Positions 16,850-25,369 of a stretch of 40,510 nucleotides of DNA are shown in pieces; position 1 is the stretch's first letter; each line of letters starts with the position of its first letter. The stretch is from Lachnospiraceae bacterium (GTDB taxonomy: Bacteria; Bacillota; Clostridia; Lachnospirales; Lachnospiraceae): positions 1-40,510 of the forward strand of contig JAILRI010000046.1 of NCBI GenBank assembly GCA_024698555.1, written 5' to 3'. Under the pieces are notes generated by a model that saw only the letters and a program-made list of their open reading frames with translations, made no database searches and had not been told where the DNA came from. Position numbers and translations under genes: made by a program.

Positions 16850-18025
16850 TTAAATCGAGATTAGATTACCCAACGCATTTATACAATAATCTATTTCATC
16901 ATCTGTGTTATAATAACCTAAGGAGAATCTTACTGTACCGACGGGATAAGTGCCGAGCGTACGGTGTGCCTCGGGAGCACAGTGAAGACCTGAGCGGGTC
17001 CATATGCCATATTCGTCGGAAAGTCTGCGGCATAATACTGCGGGGTCCATGGCGCTGCATACAAGAGATACTACCGGCAACGGGCCGTTTCCGTAAATAC
17101 AGATTCCCTTGATATTACGAAGTGCGGTAAGGAATCTTTCCTTAAGGAGATTTTCTTTGTTTAATATATTACTTACACCAACTGTTAAAACATAATTTAA
17201 ACTTTCCTTCAGGCCAAAAATGCCGGGGATGTTAAGCGTACCAGCTTCAAAGCGGTCAGGAAGATGATCCGGCATAGTGAGCAGATGAGAGTCACTTCCG
17301 GTTCCGCCTTCAACTATAGTGGATAATTCATGCGACAGACGATCTGAGATTATAAAACCTCCGATGCCCTGAGGACCCATGAGTCCCTTATGACCCGAAA
17401 AGCACAGACCGTCAATATTCATGGCGCGAACATCGATCGGAACCAGTCCTGCGGTCTGCGCAGCATCCACAATAAGAAATAATCCATGTTCACGGCAAAA
17501 ATCCCCTGCGGCTTCTACAGGGAGAAGACTCCCCGTAATGTTCGAACCGTGAGTCATGACAACGGCTCTTAACGACCTGGAGACATCGTCATGGGCTGAA
17601 AGAAGGATATGGTTAAGCTGTTCATACATTTCATCGTACGAGAGCTGTCCGTCAGGATCACATTGAATGGTGTACAGTGTAATATCTCCTTTACCGCAAA
17701 GAGAATACAGAGGACGCATGACCGAATTATGTTCCATGGAAGTGGTCATAAACACGTCTCCTTTGCGTGCAATACCCTTTATGAGCATATTTAAGCTCCA
17801 GGTATCACCGGGAGTAAATATGACGTTACGTTCGTCAGGCGCGTTAAAAAGCTGTTTCAGCAATTGTCTTGCATCGAAAAGAACGTTTTCTGCCTCCAGC
17901 GCTCCGGGATAGCTGCCCCTTCCCGGGTTACATCCATTGGCGGCGAAATAAGCGGAAACAGCGTCTGCTACCGCAGCCGGCTTGGGAAAACTCGTAGCGG
18001 CATTGTCAAAATATATATTTTTCAT
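16850..18025 (-). CDS. Class V aminotransferase / cysteine desulfurase-family protein
   Basis: IYFDNAATSFPKPAAVADAV...MTHGSNITGSLLPVEAAGDFC...VDAAQTAGLVPIDV..DGLCFSGHKGLMGPQGIGG...RSGLHCAPEAHRTLGTYPVGTVRFSLGYYNT. Confidence 0.9.
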   Translation of the reverse strand: MKNIYFDNAATSFPKPAAVADAVSAYFAANGCNPGRGSYPGALEAENVLFDARQLLKQLFNAPDERNVIFTPGDTWSLNMLIKGIARKGDVFMTTSMEHNSVMRPLYSLCGKGDITLYTIQCDPDGQLSYDEMYEQLNHILLSAHDDVSRSLRAVVMTHGSNITGSLLPVEAAGDFCREHGLFLIVDAAQTAGLVPIDVRAMNIDGLCFSGHKGLMGPQGIGGFIISDRLSHELSTIVEGGTGSDSHLLTMPDHLPDRFEAGTLNIPGIFGLKESLNYVLTVGVSNILNKENLLKERFLTALRNIKGICIYGNGPLPVVSLVCSAMDPAVLCRRLSDEYGIWTRSGLHCAPEAHRTLGTYPVGTVRFSLGYYNTDDEIDYCINALGNLISI

Positions 18026-18032
18026 GTTAATT

Positions 18033-18061
18033 ATGATATCACAGCGCTTTTACGAATTCAA
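18033..18061 (-). promoter_or_regulatory. Promoter of the selenium cluster (minus strand)
   Basis: On the minus strand: TTGAAT, 17 nt, TATCAT, then only 7 nt to the ATG. Confidence 0.45.
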
Positions 18062-18082
18062 TAACAATAATTGCTGCGGTAC

Positions 18083-18110
18083 TTGACTTTATCGAGCACC
18101 GATGTAAAAT
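18083..18110 (+). promoter_or_regulatory. Promoter of rarA
   Basis: TTGACT (18083-18088), 16 nt, TAAAAT (18105-18110). Confidence 0.5.
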
Positions 18111-18149
18111 TATATCCAGTGTTTATTATATCCGAATGGAGAAAATCAA

Positions 18150-19481
18150 GTGGATCTATTTGATTATATGAAGGATAAGAACCGGGAAAAGGAATCCCCG
18201 CTTGCATCCAGGATGAGACCGACTTCTCTTGACGAAGTGGTCGGTCAGGAACATATCCTGGGCAGGGACAAGCTGCTTTACAGGGCTATAAAGGCAGATC
18301 GTCTGAGTTCCGTGATATTTTTCGGACCTCCCGGAACCGGAAAGACTTCTTTGGCCAGAGTCATAGCTGCAAGCACCAGCTGTGAGTTCAGGCAGATCAA
18401 CGCTACCTCTGCCGGCAAGAAGGATATGGAGGATGTCGTGACCGAGGCTCAAAAGCTTTACGGAGGATACGGCAGACGTACCATGCTCTTCATAGATGAG
18501 ATACATCGTTTTAATAAGGGACAGCAGGACTATTTACTGCCCTTTGTTGAGGACGGCACCGTGATCCTTATCGGGGCGACTACGGAAAATCCATATTTTG
18601 AGGTCAATCAGGCTTTACTTTCCAGGTCAGTCATTTTCGAACTGAAACCGCTCACAAAAGAAAACATCGAAGAGCTTATCAAAAGAGCTCTTACTGATGA
18701 GAAGAAAGGACTGGGAGCATATCACGCCGTGATAGACGATGATGCTCTTGACTTTCTTGCAGATGCTGCAAACGGAGATGCCAGAGCAGCTTTAAACGCC
18801 ATAGAACTGGGAGTTCTGACTACAGAACGGGAAGCTGACGAGCGTATTCATATCGATCTGAAGACTGCGTCAGAATGTATACAGAAGCGTGTTATCAGGT
18901 ATGATAAGGATGGGGACAATCATTATGATACTATATCGGCATTTATAAAGAGCATGAGAGGCTCCGATCCGGACGCGGCAATATATTATCTTGCCAGGAT
19001 GCTATATGCGGGCGAGGATATCAAATTCATTGCCAGACGTATAGTGATATGTGCCTCGGAGGATGTGTCCAATGCGGACCCTATGGCGCTGGTCGTTGCT
19101 ACATCGGCTTTCCTGGCTGTGGAAAGGATAGGAATGCCCGAATCGCGGATCATGCTGGCTCAGGCGGCAGCATATGTCGCGTGCGCTCCGAAATCCAACT
19201 CTGCGATCTGTGCCATAGATGACGCCCTTGCGGATGTTGGCAGCCGTAAAACGCCGAAAGTCCCTGCGCATCTTATGGACGCGCATTATAAAGGTGCTGC
19301 GAAGCTGGGACATGGCCTTGATTACGAATATGCCCATGACTTCAAGAATCATTTCAGCGCGCAGCGATACCTGCCTGATGAGCTGGCGGGAACAGTTTTT
19401 TACCGTTTAAGCGGTATGGGATATGAAGCCAAGCTGGAGGAATACCTTCACAAGATCAGACATGAAGCGGGATTGGAATAA
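18150..19481 (+). CDS. rarA: Replication-associated recombination protein A (AAA+ ATPase)
   Basis: RMRPTSLDEVVGQEHILG, FFGPPGTGKTSLARVIA, LFIDEIHRFNKGQQDYLLPFVEDGTVILIGATTENPYFEVN; GTG start. Confidence 0.95.
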   Translation: MDLFDYMKDKNREKESPLASRMRPTSLDEVVGQEHILGRDKLLYRAIKADRLSSVIFFGPPGTGKTSLARVIAASTSCEFRQINATSAGKKDMEDVVTEAQKLYGGYGRRTMLFIDEIHRFNKGQQDYLLPFVEDGTVILIGATTENPYFEVNQALLSRSVIFELKPLTKENIEELIKRALTDEKKGLGAYHAVIDDDALDFLADAANGDARAALNAIELGVLTTEREADERIHIDLKTASECIQKRVIRYDKDGDNHYDTISAFIKSMRGSDPDAAIYYLARMLYAGEDIKFIARRIVICASEDVSNADPMALVVATSAFLAVERIGMPESRIMLAQAAAYVACAPKSNSAICAIDDALADVGSRKTPKVPAHLMDAHYKGAAKLGHGLDYEYAHDFKNHFSAQRYLPDELAGTVFYRLSGMGYEAKLEEYLHKIRHEAGLE

Positions 19482-19497
19482 AAAGGAGAGTAAGCAT

Positions 19498-19722
19498 ATG
19501 GAGAAATTTGCGAAAATTAAAAGGATCGCCGCCCTGATAGGCGTGATCCTGCTGGTCGGAATGTATATCGTAGTGCTCATAGCAGCGCTGGGAAAATGGG
19601 AAAATGCCCATTCCGTGTTTATGACCGCGCTCTACGCCACTATAGTGGTGCCGGTGATCATATATATACTGCAGGTGATCTATAAAGCGGCTGACAAGAA
19701 TAATAAAAAAGACGGTCAGTAA
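19498..19722 (+). CDS. Small two-TM membrane protein, 74 aa
   Basis: RBS aaaggagag upstream of ATG 19498; two hydrophobic helices. The upstream extension in the track overlaps rarA and is unlikely. Confidence 0.65.
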   Translation: MEKFAKIKRIAALIGVILLVGMYIVVLIAALGKWENAHSVFMTALYATIVVPVIIYILQVIYKAADKNNKKDGQ

Positions 19723-20426
19723 TAATAGTTTTTCTTGGGAGGGAGCAGCCGGACTTCTTTACGGTTCTTACGGCGGAACAGCCAGATAAGGATGACAGTG
19801 ACCGCTCCTATGATCACAGTTGCTGCTATTATCATACCGCATTGCATAAAGAAGCTTTCGGGAAGTATATTAATGACCGGATCGGTGGCCGGGTCAAACA
19901 TCCAGTCTCCGTTTTTAAAAGCCAGCAGATGGAACAAAGTAAACATCGCGTTAAAATTGATCAGCGCGAATATTACAAACAACACCGGAATAACAAGGGC
20001 AACTATACCTGCAACAAGCAGATAGCGGGTTTCGTTGCTCTTTTTTTTGATGATGAATGAAACAATGCATATCACAAGGCTTATCAGACCTACGATGTAA
20101 ATGACGTTAAATATATGCTTGACCTCTGCAAAATGTGAGATGCCTGAGGCTGAAGCCCGCAGTGACGGAAAAGTAAGCTCACCCTTAAAGAACGGCGAGC
20201 AGTAATCTATGAGAGCGTTGTAATTTTCTTTGATAACTACGGCGTTGAGCCCGGATTCGCCGGGAATGTCGAACCAGGTGATATCAAGATAGTATAAAGG
20301 ACGAAGATTGATAGCCAGAGCAAGACCGACCGCGATAAGCGCCAAAAGAAAACAGATACCTGTCGGGATATCCGTCCAATGAAAGCCTTCTTTGGGCTCA
20401 AAGGGAATGTCACGGGTTTTCTTCAA
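19716..20426 (-). CDS. Integral membrane protein, TIGR01906/DUF1461-like
   Basis: Several TM helices with an extracytoplasmic loop YNALIDYCSPFFKGELTFPSL..FAEVKHIFNVI, typical of this Firmicute family. Confidence 0.7.
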   Translation of the reverse strand: MKKTRDIPFEPKEGFHWTDIPTGICFLLALIAVGLALAINLRPLYYLDITWFDIPGESGLNAVVIKENYNALIDYCSPFFKGELTFPSLRASASGISHFAEVKHIFNVIYIVGLISLVICIVSFIIKKKSNETRYLLVAGIVALVIPVLFVIFALINFNAMFTLFHLLAFKNGDWMFDPATDPVINILPESFFMQCGMIIAATVIIGAVTVILIWLFRRKNRKEVRLLPPKKNYYY

Positions 20427-20505
20427 CTGTACTACTCCTTCGTCTGTAGATTATTCTGTAGTATACCACAACTGTAGACTAATATCAAGTGGCAGATGGT
20501 GTTTT

Positions 20506-22488
20506 TTATGCCTTTGTATCAAAATTGTATTTGGTCTCTGCAGAAGGCGCGGCACCGTTTGAAGAAGCGGCCATGCTGCCGGCTGCGTCCTCCGCGGCAT
20601 CTTCTTTCAGCTTTTGGGCGGGGCTGAAAGTGGCGTTTAACAGGTAATTCTTTGCTTCAAGCTTATCGTTAAGCTCTTCCACATTATCTTTAAGTATTTC
20701 ACCGGCCGGTTCTTCGGAGTAAAAGCGCGCATTTAAATTGCGGTCGGTAAGCTCTAAGTGGATATCCACAGGACCGAGATTGGGCATATTCAGATGCAGC
20801 AGGGCACTGGTGCCCTTTGACTGGATACGGTTTCGATTTCTGGCGTAAACATACAGCCCGGATTCTCCCTCTCCTTCGGAAAATTTTACAGGCAGCTCAA
20901 AATGAGGGTACATCTGATTAAGCCGGTACAGTGTATCCAGACTTTTCTGGGCATGAGAGGCTTTATCCGAAAGCTTCCCGGCAGATGATGCTTCGTCGGG
21001 GATGTTTTTCAAACGGTTCAAAAACTCGTATGTACGTTTATAGAGCTCTTTGACACTGTCCTTGCCAAGTTTGTCCGGGTTGAGCGATAAGGCGCTTTTG
21101 AGGGCTTTCTTCAGTTCGGCTCCGGACATGGCTTTAAACTCATCACTAAGGAGTCTGTGAAGTCCGGTTCTGTCGGGACTGCCTTCCATGGCGTTGGAAA
21201 AAACGCCTTCCGCTTTCTGGGCAGATTCCATGTTGGCGCTGCTTAAATCTTCCCAAAGCATATCCAGATTCCGTACATCTGTTTGAGAAGCAGTGCCGGA
21301 TGTGTTTTCATGGATCGCTGTAAATGATTGTGACTGTGACGGATCGGCAAACGAAGAATGCGAGAAAGTGCCCTCACCTGCTGAAGCGCCTGCGTCGTGC
21401 TGCAATACCGGCTTATCGGCACCGGTTACTACACGATATGGATGTGAAAAAGGCGTCAGGGGAGGCATCTGTCCGCCTGATGCCGTTTCGGGATGAGTAA
21501 CCGCACCGGATAAAGCGGGCGCGGAAACAGCCGGATTGATCTGTCCTTCGGGCGTTCCTGCCAAAGCCTGCGCGCTTTCGACTTCACCGGCAGGCGCGTT
21601 CGCGATCCTTTCAACGACATTTGAGATGTCCTCAGATGTTGTGGGAGAGGGAGCGGCCAAAGAAACCGTATCGTTTCCGACATTGGAAAGAAGCGCGTTT
21701 ATACCGGAAATATCCTGCGGATTTATATGACCTGTATCAGCGGGGCGTTCAGGGGAAGCTGTATGGAAAACTGTTTCGGGAAGCCCGGAGCTGACATCGG
21801 AACCGGAGGGCCCGGCATGAATTGAACCATCAGAAGTTTCCTGTGATACGGGAAGGTTTAAGGACTCACTTTGCTCAGGTTGCTCTGCTTCACGGGCGGC
21901 GACCACTGTTTCAAAAACAGCTGATCTGATGGCTGTATCAAGCTCTTCGGGCAGATCGGCAGAGGAAATAAGGGTTTCGATCATATCCGCAACTTCATTG
22001 ATCTCGTCCGCAACTATTGCCGAATGCTCGTTAAAATCCTGCACCAGCCTGACATTGTCATTGGTCAGTTCTATCCCGGATTTAGCCATATTAACGAGAA
22101 CTCCGGCGGGCACATCGGGATGTGTACTGATACCGGTCAGCATATTACGGATACTTTCCTTGCCTATCGACATACCGTTATCGAGCAGTAGCATGGCTAC
22201 GGAAAGATTGGTGGGAGTCTGGGCAAGACCTGCTTCATTCAGAGCCTTGGCGATCGTGGAAGAATATGTGTTTCCTCCCCCGGTATAATTTTCGGACAAG
22301 AGCCTCGCAAGCATACGGGTTTCGGGCGATATTTCCACAGTACTGTTTTTGGACGTTACCTGTGACGTATCGGCAGCATTTTCGGACGTTGAAACATTGG
22401 AGCTTTCAGCGCCGTTTTTTGCCACAGTGTTTTGGCTTCTGGGATTTGTTATATCTGAAGCCGCAATATGATTGTCCGATATCAGCAT
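20506..22488 (-). CDS. FliK-like (flagellar hook-length-control-like) Ser/Ala/Pro-rich protein
   Basis: Long low-complexity middle and a C-terminal LNMPNLGPVDIHLELTDRNLNARFYSEEPAGEILKDNVEELNDKLEAKNYLLNATF resembling the Flg_hook C-terminal domain. Confidence 0.55.
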   Translation of the reverse strand: MLISDNHIAASDITNPRSQNTVAKNGAESSNVSTSENAADTSQVTSKNSTVEISPETRMLARLLSENYTGGGNTYSSTIAKALNEAGLAQTPTNLSVAMLLLDNGMSIGKESIRNMLTGISTHPDVPAGVLVNMAKSGIELTNDNVRLVQDFNEHSAIVADEINEVADMIETLISSADLPEELDTAIRSAVFETVVAAREAEQPEQSESLNLPVSQETSDGSIHAGPSGSDVSSGLPETVFHTASPERPADTGHINPQDISGINALLSNVGNDTVSLAAPSPTTSEDISNVVERIANAPAGEVESAQALAGTPEGQINPAVSAPALSGAVTHPETASGGQMPPLTPFSHPYRVVTGADKPVLQHDAGASAGEGTFSHSSFADPSQSQSFTAIHENTSGTASQTDVRNLDMLWEDLSSANMESAQKAEGVFSNAMEGSPDRTGLHRLLSDEFKAMSGAELKKALKSALSLNPDKLGKDSVKELYKRTYEFLNRLKNIPDEASSAGKLSDKASHAQKSLDTLYRLNQMYPHFELPVKFSEGEGESGLYVYARNRNRIQSKGTSALLHLNMPNLGPVDIHLELTDRNLNARFYSEEPAGEILKDNVEELNDKLEAKNYLLNATFSPAQKLKEDAAEDAAGSMAASSNGAAPSAETKYNFDTKA

Positions 22489-22566
22489 GTTATAACCTCC
22501 GGATTAATGATAGTCATGATAGATAAAGGCGTTATGGCTTTTGAAAACCGGGACATCTAAAAGTTA

Positions 22567-22603
22567 TGTAAGCGCTTTTACAATTATATGTAACTCTTTT
22601 ACA
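22567..22603. promoter_or_regulatory. Two tandem LacI-type operator-like palindromes
   Basis: TGTAAGCGCTTTTACA (22567-22582) and TGTAACTCTTTTACA (22589-22603), sharing TGTAA...TTACA arms with sites at 33360 and 33538. Confidence 0.5.
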
Positions 22604-22604
22604 T

Positions 22605-22633
22605 ATTATAACACAGAAACCACGCGATTTCAA
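22605..22633 (-). promoter_or_regulatory. Minus-strand promoter toward the FliK-like gene
   Basis: On the minus strand TTGAAA, 17 nt, TATAAT. Confidence 0.55.
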
Positions 22634-22686
22634 ATGTGTTTTGTTAAAATTTTACATTGTGATGATACAACTGAAAGAAATTTTTG

Positions 22687-22715
22687 TTGACATACGTTAA
22701 AAAATGCTATATTAT
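22687..22715 (+). promoter_or_regulatory. Promoter of the carbohydrate transporter operon
   Basis: TTGACA (22687-22692), 17 nt, TATTAT (22710-22715). Confidence 0.55.
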
Positions 22716-22752
22716 ATAATATACAAGCTAAAAGGATTACTTTATCTGTTAA

Positions 22753-23334
22753 ATGAAAGCACTTACATTTAATCAATACAGAATTACGAACATATTTATT
22801 CTGTCACTCATTTTTTTTATAGCTGAAACGCTTATTACCAGGGGTGCCCGTGAGTGGTTCCCTGAACTGCCGTATGTATTGTCACTGAACATTCTCTTTA
22901 TGAGTCTTGAGTTCATGCGCTGGAGAGCTTTTGGAGCCATTTCCGCTATAGTCGGAGGTGTGGCGTTCTGCATGGCATCCCGGGCGACACCCGGACAGTA
23001 CGCGGTATATTGCCTTGGCAATCTTATGGCGGCTGCTGTACTGATATATATTAAGTATATCGGCAGGAAGAAGGTCAGGGATAAGGTTGTTCTTACTGTA
23101 ATATATGTGACGCTGATCTTTGCGGCGGCGTGTCTGGGCAGATTTCTTACGGCTCTTATTCTGGGAGCGGACTTAAAAGCGCTGCTGGCCTTTGTGACCA
23201 CAGATATCTTAAGCTGGATGTTTGCACTTATCGGTGTTCTGGCGGCACGTAACGCGGAGGGATTATTTGAGGATCAGAAGGATTATCTGATGCGTCTTGA
23301 AAAAGAAAAACAGGAGGTCTCACATGAGGGCTAA
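22753..23334 (+). CDS. Polytopic membrane protein, first gene of the transporter operon
   Basis: 193 aa with several TM helices; 3' end overlaps the permease gene start by 11 nt. Confidence 0.75.
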   Translation: MKALTFNQYRITNIFILSLIFFIAETLITRGAREWFPELPYVLSLNILFMSLEFMRWRAFGAISAIVGGVAFCMASRATPGQYAVYCLGNLMAAAVLIYIKYIGRKKVRDKVVLTVIYVTLIFAAACLGRFLTALILGADLKALLAFVTTDILSWMFALIGVLAARNAEGLFEDQKDYLMRLEKEKQEVSHEG

Positions 23335-24382
23335 GGGGTCGGACTATTTGATCTATGACGAAGAGACCGGTAAGTACTCACAGGATCCTGAACAGGCTGT
23401 CAGGGATGATGTCGAGAAACATTACTGGCTGAACGTGGGGCGTGCCATCGTTAAGGATTGGCGCCTTTATCTGATGCTTGTTCCCATGCTGCTCGTATTT
23501 CTTTTCTGGCGTTATTTCCCTATGTATGAGCTTTTGGGATGCTTTAAGGTATATGATGTGGTCAAGCCTGTTTCAGAACAGGTGTATTCGGGCTTTTCCT
23601 CATTTAAGACCCTGATCCTGGGGTCTCAGGCAACCAGCTTCTGGAGGGCTCTTCGCAATACATTTCTTTTGAGCTTCTACGGGTTATGCTTCGGCTTCCC
23701 GATGCCTATCATACTTGCTCTCTTTTTCAATGAGATCCGTTCCAATATAGCGCGCAGCGTATATCAGGTACTGACTTATCTGCCGAAGTTCATGTCAACG
23801 GTAGTTATGACATCACTTGTTACACTGCTGATCAAACAGGGTTCATTAACTTCGGGCATGGGTGTCATATCCCAGCTTCTGGTCAAAATGGGAGCCATTA
23901 CCGAAGAAGTCGGCAGGTCGGGACTTCTTCGTAATCCTTCGTTTTTCAGAGCCATTTATCAGATAAGCGGTATCTGGGAGGGTGCAGGATACGACAGCAT
24001 CGTATATTTTGCCGCTATTATAGCGATCTCACCTACCAGCTACGAGGCGGCACAGATAGACGGAGCCGGCAAGATGTCACAGATGAGATATGTGGTGCTT
24101 CCCAGCATCCTTTCTACGATAGTCATCATGCTCATTACCCGTATAGGTTCGCTCTTAAGTATAGGATATGAAAAGGTCATCCTTCTTTACAACACTGATA
24201 CCTACATGACCGCGGATGTGGTTTCCACTCTTTCCTACAGACTGGGTATGGGTGAGGGCAGCGCGGCCGGCTTAAAAGGTATAGCCTCCGCTGCCGAGAT
24301 GATGAACAATGTGGTCGGCATGCTGCTGGTGATCGGGGCAAATACCATTGCCCGCAAGGCTTCCAATGTGTCACTCTATTAG
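23324..24382 (+). CDS. CUT1-type sugar ABC transporter permease, LplB-like
   Basis: EAA loop SPTSYEAAQIDGAGKMSQMRYVVLPSI; ends with ANTIARKASNVSLY. Start at MRAKGSDYL. Confidence 0.92.
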   Translation: MRAKGSDYLIYDEETGKYSQDPEQAVRDDVEKHYWLNVGRAIVKDWRLYLMLVPMLLVFLFWRYFPMYELLGCFKVYDVVKPVSEQVYSGFSSFKTLILGSQATSFWRALRNTFLLSFYGLCFGFPMPIILALFFNEIRSNIARSVYQVLTYLPKFMSTVVMTSLVTLLIKQGSLTSGMGVISQLLVKMGAITEEVGRSGLLRNPSFFRAIYQISGIWEGAGYDSIVYFAAIIAISPTSYEAAQIDGAGKMSQMRYVVLPSILSTIVIMLITRIGSLLSIGYEKVILLYNTDTYMTADVVSTLSYRLGMGEGSAAGLKGIASAAEMMNNVVGMLLVIGANTIARKASNVSLY

Positions 24383-24395
24383 GTGAGGTTGTCAT

Positions 24396-25286
24396 ATGAA
24401 ACGTAAATTGGAAATATCCGAACTCATTTTTAAGATCCTCAGCTATCTGCTGCTCACGATATTTGCCCTGAGCTGTCTGTATCCGTTTGTTTATGCGATA
24501 TCGGCGGCTATAAGCGGACGCAGCTATGTGGATTACAATCAGGTGCTGCTGTTCCCCAAGGGAGTCCAGTTTGACGCGTTCCGCGAAATGTTCGGCAATA
24601 ATATGTTCTGGAATTCGTATTCCAATACACTGTTTCTGACATTTTTCGGTACTCTCTGGGCTTTGGGCGTATCCATACTGGGCGGATACGCGCTGTCGAA
24701 GAAGCGCCTGCTGTTCCGCAGAACATTCAATTTTTTCCTGGTTTTTACCATGTGGTTCAGCGCCGGACTGGTTCCCCAGTATCTGAACTACATAAACACC
24801 AAGAAAGTTTTCAACTCAGTTGGTATCAGCGATGATAAATGGCTGGTAGTCATAGCCATGGGTATGGCGGCGATGAACATTATCCTGCTGCGCAACGCGT
24901 TCGAGGGAGTTCCTTCCGAGATCGAAGAGGCGGCTATAGTGGACGGAGCGACAGAGATGCAGGTTCTGTCCAAGGTGTATATACCCATGAGTAAATCTAC
25001 GATAGCCACGGTTGCGCTGTTCTTCGGAATTTCACGCTGGAATGGATATTTCTGGGCAAGACAGATGATGTCTAACCTGAATGAGCATCCGCTTCAGGTA
25101 TTTGTCCGCAGACAGCTCGAATATTTCACGGATCCCGAAACCAGTGCCGGGTGGAATAAAACGTATGCTTCGGATTCGGTGATCTACGCTTTGATAGTCT
25201 GCTCGATAGTTCCCATTATCATAATATACCCGTTCATACAGAAATACTTTGCAAAAGGTGTGAATATGGGTGGTGTAAAGGAATAA
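24396..25286 (+). CDS. CUT1-type sugar ABC transporter permease, LplC/YtcP-like
   Basis: EAA loop VPSEIEEAAIVDGATEMQVLSKVYIPMSKSTIATVALF and C-terminal YPFIQKYFAKGVNMGGVKE. Confidence 0.93.
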   Translation: MKRKLEISELIFKILSYLLLTIFALSCLYPFVYAISAAISGRSYVDYNQVLLFPKGVQFDAFREMFGNNMFWNSYSNTLFLTFFGTLWALGVSILGGYALSKKRLLFRRTFNFFLVFTMWFSAGLVPQYLNYINTKKVFNSVGISDDKWLVVIAMGMAAMNIILLRNAFEGVPSEIEEAAIVDGATEMQVLSKVYIPMSKSTIATVALFFGISRWNGYFWARQMMSNLNEHPLQVFVRRQLEYFTDPETSAGWNKTYASDSVIYALIVCSIVPIIIIYPFIQKYFAKGVNMGGVKE

Positions 25287-25369
25287 CACGATCGGCATTT
25301 TTACGGTTGCTTCCGCTTTCGCGGTCAACAATACATGATTCTATTTTATTATTTTCAGGAGGAGATTTT

